Shown in pieces: positions 3,895 through 9,371 of a stretch of DNA of 9,371 nt. Under the pieces are notes generated by a model. That model was not told where the DNA came from, ran no database searches, and saw only the letters and a list, made by a program, of their open reading frames with translations. A program made the translations under genes and the position numbers. Position 1 is the stretch's first letter. Every line of letters begins with the position of its first letter. The stretch comes from RGIG7300 sp045649645 (GTDB taxonomy: Bacteria; Bacillota; Clostridia; Oscillospirales; CAG-272): contig JAZRQH010000075.1 of the NCBI GenBank assembly GCA_045649645.1, positions 1 through 9,371 on the forward strand, in the 5' to 3' direction.

Positions 3895-5541
3895 TTGAAG
3901 TCATTTTATCTTAAGCCCAAGCTGTTTTCTGTTATGAAAAATTACTCGGGCTCTCAGCTTACAAAGGATATTATCGCAGGTGTGATAGTTGCTATCATTG
4001 CTCTGCCTCTGTCTATTGCTCTGGCGCTGGCATCCGGCGTTGAGCCTGCCTGCGGTGTTTATACCGCCATATTCGCAGGCTTTATCGTATCCTTCCTTGG
4101 TGGTAGCCGCGTGCAGATCGCAGGTCCCACCGCCGCGTTTGCCTCTATCGTTGCAGGTATCGTTGCAACGCAGGGTATGGAGGGTCTTGTTATCGCTACC
4201 ATCCTTGCGGGCGTTATGCTGGTGCTTATGGGTATATTCAAGCTTGGTGGACTTATCAAGTACATACCCTATACCATAACTACAGGCTTTACCGCAGGTA
4301 TTGCGGTAACTATCCTTGTGGGTCAGATCAAGGATTTCCTCGGTCTTCAGTATGCAGAGGGTGTCAAGCCCATTGAGACCCTTGAAAAGATCGAAGCCAA
4401 CATTCACGCTATGGGCACCTTCAGCTGGCAGGCGCTTCTGGTAGGCGTTGTATGCCTTGCCATACTTATTATCTATCCTAAGTTTGAAAAGCGTGTTCCC
4501 CCTTCACTTATCGCCGTTATCGCAGGCGTTCTTATGGTCAGGTTTATTCCCGGACTTGATGAGGGTGTGTTCACCATTGGCGAGCTTTATACCATCCCCG
4601 CAGGTCTTCCTAAGTTTGCTCTTGCAGGTATGGAGATAAATCTTTCGAAGATAATGGCTGTGGTTCCCGATGCCTTTACGATAGCTATACTTGCGGCTAT
4701 AGAGTCTCTGCTTTCCTGCGTTGTTGCGGACGGTATGGTAAACTCCAAGCATAACCCCAACGCCGAGCTTGTGGCGCAGGGTGCGGGTAATATAGCATCC
4801 GTTCTCTTCGGCGGTATTCCCGCTACGGGCGCTATCGCAAGAACAGCGGCAAATACCAAGAACGGCGGCAGAACTCCCATTGCAGGTATGGTCCATGCAA
4901 TAGTTCTCTTTATCGTTCTTCTTTTCCTTATGCCTGTTGCAGGCCTTATTCCTATGCCTACCATTGCGGCTATACTCTTTATGGTAGCGTACAATATGAG
5001 CGAGTGGAAGAAGTTCGTTCATACCGTCAAGACTGCTCCCAAGAGCGACATCGCAGTATTGGTAACAACCTTCGCTCTCACCGTTATCTTTGACCTTGTG
5101 GTAGCTATCGCCGTAGGCATGGTCCTTGCGGCTGTGCTTCTTATGAAGCGTGTTAGCGACGAAAGCGGCGTATCCTCCTGGAAGTATGACGTTGAGGACG
5201 ACAGCGATAAGCTTTCTGTACCCGCAAACGTAAGAGTATTTGAGGTCAACGGTCCTATGTTCTTCGGCGCGGCAGATAAGCTCCTTGACGTAAATCTCAA
5301 GGACTACACCACCGTGCTTATCCTTCGTATGCGTTCTATGACCGCCATCGACGCTACCGCTATGAACAGCCTTAATCATTTAGCCGATCGCTGTGACAAG
5401 CAGGGAGTCAAGATAGTTCTCTCCCACGTAAACGATCAGCCCCTTAAGGCTATGAAGAAGTCCGGCTTCTATAAGCGTATAGGCGCCGAAAACATCAAGC
5501 CTGATATCACCTCTGCTCTTGAGCATGCAAAGAAGGTATAA
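3895..5541 (+). CDS. SulP/SLC26 family anion transporter with STAS domain
   Basis: This 548-aa inner-membrane transporter moves inorganic or organic anions; known bacterial relatives carry sulfate, bicarbonate or C4-dicarboxylates, and the substrate here is not determined. I chose TTG 3895 because AAAAGGAG (3878-3885) lies 9 nt before it and the product then begins MKSFYLKPKLFSVMKNYSG, a normal SulP N-terminus. ATG 3886 directly abuts the Shine-Dalgarno, and ATG 3859 lies at the promoter. Family landmarks are IALPLSIALALASGVEP, GVYTAIFAG, GGSRVQIAGPTAAF and, further on, GGIPATGAIARTAAN; many hydrophobic helices fill residues about 22-420. A cytoplasmic STAS domain starts near residue 446 (VRVFEVNGPMFFGAADKLL), with D486-A-T-A where anti-anti-sigma relatives carry the phosphorylated serine. 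Length is usual for the family. It is monocistronic, with its own promoter and terminator. Confidence 0.93.
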   Translation: MKSFYLKPKLFSVMKNYSGSQLTKDIIAGVIVAIIALPLSIALALASGVEPACGVYTAIFAGFIVSFLGGSRVQIAGPTAAFASIVAGIVATQGMEGLVIATILAGVMLVLMGIFKLGGLIKYIPYTITTGFTAGIAVTILVGQIKDFLGLQYAEGVKPIETLEKIEANIHAMGTFSWQALLVGVVCLAILIIYPKFEKRVPPSLIAVIAGVLMVRFIPGLDEGVFTIGELYTIPAGLPKFALAGMEINLSKIMAVVPDAFTIAILAAIESLLSCVVADGMVNSKHNPNAELVAQGAGNIASVLFGGIPATGAIARTAANTKNGGRTPIAGMVHAIVLFIVLLFLMPVAGLIPMPTIAAILFMVAYNMSEWKKFVHTVKTAPKSDIAVLVTTFALTVIFDLVVAIAVGMVLAAVLLMKRVSDESGVSSWKYDVEDDSDKLSVPANVRVFEVNGPMFFGAADKLLDVNLKDYTTVLILRMRSMTAIDATAMNSLNHLADRCDKQGVKIVLSHVNDQPLKAMKKSGFYKRIGAENIKPDITSALEHAKKV

Positions 5542-5544
5542 TAA

Positions 5545-5567
5545 GTCCCCTTTCGAGGGGATTTTTT
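5545..5567 (+). terminator. Rho-independent terminator after the SulP gene
   Basis: A 6-bp stem, TCCCCT (5546-5551) with AGGGGA (5556-5561), is capped by a TTCG tetraloop and followed by six T (5562-5567). It starts 4 nt after the stop codon. Confidence 0.92.
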
Positions 5568-5586
5568 ATTTGTTTACATATATCTA

Positions 5587-5615
5587 TTGTAATTTCCGTG
5601 TTTTTTTGATAAAAT
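5587..5615 (+). promoter_or_regulatory. Promoter of the apbE-miaB-mutS unit
   Basis: TTGTAA (5587-5592), a 17-nt spacer and TAAAAT (5610-5615) lie between the SulP terminator and apbE. Transcription would start near 5622, leaving a leader of about 27 nt. The region is AT-rich, so the exact hexamers are less certain than the existence of a promoter. Confidence 0.6.
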
Positions 5616-5648
5616 ATTATTACTTATTTTCACTTGGCGGTATTTTAA

Positions 5649-6629
5649 ATGCGAAGATCGGTTATTTTGATAATTTGCGTGCTTATGCTCTTTACTGCAT
5701 GCGCAAAAAACGAAAAAGAATATTACACCCGTGAGATATATTCCATGAACACGGTGATTAACGTAAACGTTGCTCCCGACGTAAAGAACGTAGAGGGAAT
5801 ATGTAACGAAGCGGTATATTATATCTATGAGCTGGAGTCAAAGCTTTCCGCTACCGTCAACGACAGTACGGTATCAAGCTTCAATTCCACCGCCGAGCCC
5901 TTTAAGGCGGACGGGGATTTCCTTGAGGTCATGAGGTATGCTGTCGACGTTGCAAACGCTACCGACGGCGCATATGACCCCACGGTTCTTCCTCTCACCA
6001 AGCTGTGGAATATAACCGAAGGCGGATATCTTCCCACCGAGAACGAGGTTGGCATGGTCAGGTCCGGCGTTGACTATAAAGCCCTTTTGCTTGATGGTGA
6101 TATTATAAGCAAGTCCGCCGCTGTTTGTGTGGATCTTGGCGGCATAGCCAAGGGTTACGCGCTGGGCAGAGTCGTTGAATTGCTTTCCGAGGATATCCCC
6201 TACGGCATGGTCTGCTTTGGCGGTAACGTAGGCGTATGGGGCGAAAAGCCCGAGGGCGGTGCCTGGGAGATAGGAATAAAGAACCCCTTTGATACAGAGG
6301 AAATCGTAGGCAAGATAATAACCGACGGCGGATATGTTTCCGTTTCGGGAGATTACGAAAGATATTTTGAGGATGCGGGAAGAAGATATCATCATATCTT
6401 TGACCCCAAAACAGGCTATCCCGTATGGAACGGTATCCGCAGCGTTGCGGTATATACCGAGGATGCTGCTCTCGGAGATGCACTCTCTACAGCACTCTTT
6501 GTTATGGGATACGACAAGGCTATAGAGCTTTACAACAGCGGAAAATACGATTTTGAAGCCCTTTTTGTCACCGATGACGGTGAGTTTATGACCAAGGGCA
6601 TGGAGGAAATGTTCACCTATGAGAATTGA
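5649..6629 (+). CDS. apbE: FAD:protein FMN transferase (ApbE), lipoprotein
   Basis: ApbE moves FMN from FAD onto a threonine of target flavoproteins such as RnfG/RnfD, NqrB/NqrC or FMN-binding-domain reductases, outside the membrane. The 326-aa product starts with a lipoprotein signal (MRRSVILIICVLMLFTAC) with lipobox cysteine C18, so the mature protein should be anchored to the outer face of the membrane. Family motifs are DLGGIAKGYA (G164-A171), CFGGNVG, HHIFDPKTGYP (248-258) and GDALSTALFVMG, with D277 and T281 as likely Mg2+ ligands. Length is normal. The ribosome binding site is weak (GGCGG, 8 nt before the ATG), suggesting modest expression. No flavinylation target is encoded nearby; the next gene starts inside its last codons, so the operon link is positional rather than functional. 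Confidence 0.93.
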   Translation: MRRSVILIICVLMLFTACAKNEKEYYTREIYSMNTVINVNVAPDVKNVEGICNEAVYYIYELESKLSATVNDSTVSSFNSTAEPFKADGDFLEVMRYAVDVANATDGAYDPTVLPLTKLWNITEGGYLPTENEVGMVRSGVDYKALLLDGDIISKSAAVCVDLGGIAKGYALGRVVELLSEDIPYGMVCFGGNVGVWGEKPEGGAWEIGIKNPFDTEEIVGKIITDGGYVSVSGDYERYFEDAGRRYHHIFDPKTGYPVWNGIRSVAVYTEDAALGDALSTALFVMGYDKAIELYNSGKYDFEALFVTDDGEFMTKGMEEMFTYEN

Positions 6630-8016
6630 TGCTCACGAAATAGACAGACAGTACGTCTGTATGTCACAGATAAAGAATATTATCGGCGAGGGCAAAAAGG
6701 CGTATATCCTTACCTTTGGCTGTCAGCAGAACGAGGCGGACAGCGAGCGTCTCGGCGGTATGGCAGAGGAAATGGGCTACGGTATAACCCACGAGATAGA
6801 AGAAGCCGATCTTATTATCATCAACACCTGCGCCATCCGTGAGCACGCCGAGAAGAAGGCTCTTTCCATCACGGGTCAGTGCAAGCACTTAAAGACCAAA
6901 AATCCCTCGCTCGTTATTGCAATGTGCGGATGTATGGTAACACAGGAGCACCGCGCCGAGGCTATAAAGCACAGTTATCCCTACGTTGATATAGTTTTTG
7001 ATACCTCTATGGTGTACCGCTTCCCTGAGATACTTTTGGCAAGACTCAGCGGTGCCAAGCGTCAGTTTATGCTTGATCCCAAGTGCGAGGGTCATATAGC
7101 AGAGGGACTTCCCGTACACCGTGAGAACACCTTCAAGGCTTGGGTCAGCATTATGTACGGCTGTAACAACTTCTGTACATACTGTATCGTTCCTTACGTG
7201 CGCGGCAGAGAGAGAAGCCGTCACAAGGAGAACATCTTAGCTGAAGTCAAGGAGCTGGCTGACGCAGGATATAAGGAGATAACCCTTCTCGGTCAGAACG
7301 TAAACTCCTACGGCAAGGACTTAGACGAGGAATACGATTTTGCCGATCTTCTCACCGATATCTGTAAGATAGAGGGTGACTTTATCGTAAGATTCATGAC
7401 CAGCCACCCTAAGGACGCTACCCACAAGCTTATTGACACAATGGCTCGTGAGCCCAAAATTGCAAAGCACTTCCATCTTCCTCTCCAGGCAGGCAACGAC
7501 AGAGTGCTCAAAAAGATGAACCGCCACTATGACAAGGCAAGATATCTCAGCCTTGTTGACTATATGAGAGAAAAGATGCCTGATATCGGACTTACTACCG
7601 ATATTATCGTGGGCTTCCCCACAGAGACCGAGGAAGAGTTTGAGGATACCCTTGATGTACTTTCCAAGGTCGGATTTGACAATATATATTCCTTTATCTA
7701 TTCTGCAAGAAAGGGAACACCCGCTTACTCCATGGAGGGTCATATCCCCTATGAGGAGCAGTCGGCACGCTTTACCCGTATGCTTGAGCTTCAGAGCGAG
7801 ATCTCGGTGAACCGTAACCGTGACTATGAGGGCAAGCCTACCCGTGTTCTTGTAGAGGGCAGAAGCAAGACCGACGAATCAAAGCTTACAGGCAGAAACG
7901 AAAAGAACCGTCTGGTTCACTTTGAGGGACCCGACAGTCTTATCGGTCAGTTTGCAGACGTTATGATAACAAAAGCAGAAACCTACGCCTTGTTTGGCGA
8001 GTTAATGGAGCATTGA
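6619..8016 (+). CDS. miaB: tRNA-2-methylthio-N6-dimethylallyladenosine synthase (MiaB)
   Basis: This radical-SAM methylthiotransferase adds a methylthio group to C2 of i6A37 in tRNAs reading UNN codons. The 465-aa product has the three-part family layout. The N-terminal domain holds auxiliary [4Fe-4S] ligands C35 (TFGCQQNEADSER), C71 (NTCAIRE) and C105 (CGCMVTQ). The radical-SAM core holds C182, C186 and C189 (YGCNNFCTYC, then VRGRERSR). A TRAM tRNA-binding domain occupies about residues 395-465 (TRVLVEGRSK to MITKAETYALFG). ATG 6619 overlaps the end of apbE by 11 nt, with GGAGG at 6602-6606 (12-nt spacing), implying coupled translation. ATG 6661 (residue 15) is possible but has no Shine-Dalgarno and follows directly on a small inverted repeat. 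The NEADSER motif and adjacency to mutS favour MiaB over the related MtaB or RimO. Confidence 0.95.
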   Translation: MRIDAHEIDRQYVCMSQIKNIIGEGKKAYILTFGCQQNEADSERLGGMAEEMGYGITHEIEEADLIIINTCAIREHAEKKALSITGQCKHLKTKNPSLVIAMCGCMVTQEHRAEAIKHSYPYVDIVFDTSMVYRFPEILLARLSGAKRQFMLDPKCEGHIAEGLPVHRENTFKAWVSIMYGCNNFCTYCIVPYVRGRERSRHKENILAEVKELADAGYKEITLLGQNVNSYGKDLDEEYDFADLLTDICKIEGDFIVRFMTSHPKDATHKLIDTMAREPKIAKHFHLPLQAGNDRVLKKMNRHYDKARYLSLVDYMREKMPDIGLTTDIIVGFPTETEEEFEDTLDVLSKVGFDNIYSFIYSARKGTPAYSMEGHIPYEEQSARFTRMLELQSEISVNRNRDYEGKPTRVLVEGRSKTDESKLTGRNEKNRLVHFEGPDSLIGQFADVMITKAETYALFGELMEH

Positions 8017-8018
8017 CA

Positions 8019-9371
8019 ATGACACCTATGATGCAGCAATACCTTGCTGTAAAAGAGGGATATAAAGATGCCATACTGATGTACCGTCTGGGAGACTTTT
8101 ACGAAATGTTCTTTGATGATGCAAAGACTGTCTCCCGTGAGCTGGAGCTGACCCTTACAGGCAGAGATTGCGGTGAGGCGGAGCGCGCTCCCATGTGCGG
8201 TGTGCCTTATCACGCGGCAGAAAACTACATAGGCAGACTGGTTGCCAAGGGCTACAAGGTGGTAGTCTGCGAGCAGACCGAGGATCCTGCCCAGGCAAAA
8301 GGTCTTGTGCGCCGTGAGGTTACCCGTATAGTTACCCCCGGTACCGTTATCGGACAGAATATTCCCAGCGAGACCAAGAACAACTACCTCTGCTCCATCT
8401 GTGTTCTCCACGGTGAGATAGCGGTAGCCTTTGCCGACGTTTCTACAGGCGATATGGCGGTTACCAAATTCAGCGGTGCCGACTGTGTTACCCGCCTTAT
8501 TAATGAAATAGCTACCTACAGCCCCTCTGAGGCGCTGATGAATATAAAGAGATACGACATCCCCGATCTGTCGGTTTTCCTTGATCAGAGACTTAACGCT
8601 TTTGTTACCGATCAGGCACAGGAGCGTTTTGAGATAACAAGGGTCAAGGGCACGGTAGACCGCTGCTTCAAGGACTCTGATCTTGATACGCTTCGCTCGG
8701 ACGCACTTCTCTGTGCTGCGGTTGGTGCGCTTATCGACTATATCTGCGAAACACAGAAGACAGACGTCTCCTATATCAAGGAGATAAATATATATCAGAG
8801 CGGACAGTATCTTGAGATGGATGCCAACACCCGCCGTAACCTTGAGCTTACCGAGACCATGCGCTCAAAGGAAAAGAGAGGCAGTCTTTTAGGTGTTCTT
8901 GACAAGACCCATACCTCTCCCGGTGCAAGATTATTGCGCAAGTGGGTCGAGCTTCCTTTAGTCAATACCAATCAGATAGTGATGCGTCAGTCTGCCGTTG
9001 AGGAGCTTTACTCGGATATGATGCTCCGTGACGAGCTGGGCGAGCTTCTGCGCGGTATACTTGACCTTGAGAGACTTATGAGTAAGATCGTTTACGGCTC
9101 GGCAAACGGACGTGACCTTCGTGCTATTGCTTCTACCGTTGCGGCTATCCCCAAGATCAAGGAGCTTCTCTCGGGTGCTAAAAGCGACGAGATAAACAAC
9201 ATATACAATCAGCTTGATGAGCTTTCCGACATCTACGGACTTATCGAGCGTGCAATAGTAGACGAGCCTCCCTTTACCGTTCGTGAGGGCGGAATGATAA
9301 AAGAGGGCTACAATGCCGAGGTTGACAGACTTAATTCTATCAAGAGTAACGGCAGTAATTATATAAAAGAG
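8019..9371 (+). CDS. mutS: DNA mismatch repair protein MutS (3' truncated by the window)
   Basis: MutS binds base mismatches and small loops and recruits MutL. The frame is open to the last base, giving the first 451 residues of a protein usually about 850-880 aa long. The start MTPMMQQYLAVKEGYKDAIL, then YRLGDFYEMFFDDA, is the mismatch-binding domain; GDFYEMF holds the Phe-x-Glu motif that wedges into the mismatch. PMCGVPYHAAENYIGRLV and VCEQTEDPAQAKG follow, then a connector domain (about 120-245) and the lever core from about 255, including LEMDANTRRNLELTET and GSLLGVLDKTHTSPGARLL. The visible part ends in the clamp region; the Walker ATPase lies outside. ATG is 2 nt after the miaB stop, with GGAG at 8007-8010 (8-nt spacing). 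No frameshift or missing motif was found. Confidence 0.97.
   Translation, partial: MTPMMQQYLAVKEGYKDAILMYRLGDFYEMFFDDAKTVSRELELTLTGRDCGEAERAPMCGVPYHAAENYIGRLVAKGYKVVVCEQTEDPAQAKGLVRREVTRIVTPGTVIGQNIPSETKNNYLCSICVLHGEIAVAFADVSTGDMAVTKFSGADCVTRLINEIATYSPSEALMNIKRYDIPDLSVFLDQRLNAFVTDQAQERFEITRVKGTVDRCFKDSDLDTLRSDALLCAAVGALIDYICETQKTDVSYIKEINIYQSGQYLEMDANTRRNLELTETMRSKEKRGSLLGVLDKTHTSPGARLLRKWVELPLVNTNQIVMRQSAVEELYSDMMLRDELGELLRGILDLERLMSKIVYGSANGRDLRAIASTVAAIPKIKELLSGAKSDEINNIYNQLDELSDIYGLIERAIVDEPPFTVREGGMIKEGYNAEVDRLNSIKSNGSNYIKE

Noticed and set aside
4504..5379. 291-aa ORF on the - strand opposite the SulP gene
   Set aside because: It lies wholly antisense to a clear SulP gene, is rich in His, Cys and Lys with no recognisable domain, and lacks a convincing ribosome binding site.
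5519..5734. 71-aa + strand ORF between SulP and apbE
   Set aside because: It spans the SulP terminator and the apbE promoter in another frame and overlaps the ApbE signal peptide; no ribosome binding site.

Overview
The window looks like a chromosomal segment of a gut-type Clostridia, most likely Oscillospiraceae/Ruminococcaceae. The evidence is strong AGGAGG-type ribosome binding sites, sigma-A style promoters, an adjacent miaB-mutS pair as in many Firmicutes, a moderate GC content by eye, and phage lysis genes of the clostridial prophage type. The genus cannot be fixed from the sequence alone.

Left part (about 1-3020): the late end of a prophage or prophage remnant, all on the + strand. 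It holds the 3' part of a tail-type protein with a calcineurin-like phosphoesterase domain plus Ig-like and beta-rich C-terminal modules. Next come a 93-aa single-span membrane protein, a 58-aa holin-like protein missed by a 60-codon ORF cutoff, and a 238-aa Zn-dependent N-acetylmuramoyl-L-alanine amidase (endolysin) with an SLH-like C-terminal module. The cassette is tightly packed, with each start preceded by a good ribosome binding site, and ends at a strong Rho-independent terminator. The endolysin gene carries an in-frame internal ribosome binding site plus TTG that could yield a free 74-aa C-terminal module.

Middle part (3020-3890): a convergent 106-aa membrane protein with its own promoter (moron-like). 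It is followed by a striking 158-bp array of four AGCTAAATT copies then four inverted copies, separated by tiny hairpins, which can fold into a ladder of four stems with three four-way junctions. Then comes tRNA-Leu(GAG) on the - strand with its own terminator and a consensus promoter. The phage-like genes lie on the 3' side of the tRNA, which is the usual geometry for integration at a tRNA 3' end.

Right part (3850-9371): ordinary host genes on the + strand. A SulP/SLC26 anion transporter with a STAS domain (probable TTG start) has its own promoter and terminator. A second unit has its own promoter: apbE (lipoprotein FAD:protein FMN transferase), miaB (tRNA methylthiotransferase) overlapping it by 11 nt, and mutS (mismatch recognition; 3' truncated by the window) 2 nt after miaB.

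No complete new defence or enzymatic system is evident. The least explained structure is the hairpin-ladder repeat at 3443-3600; next is the predicted dual-start endolysin.
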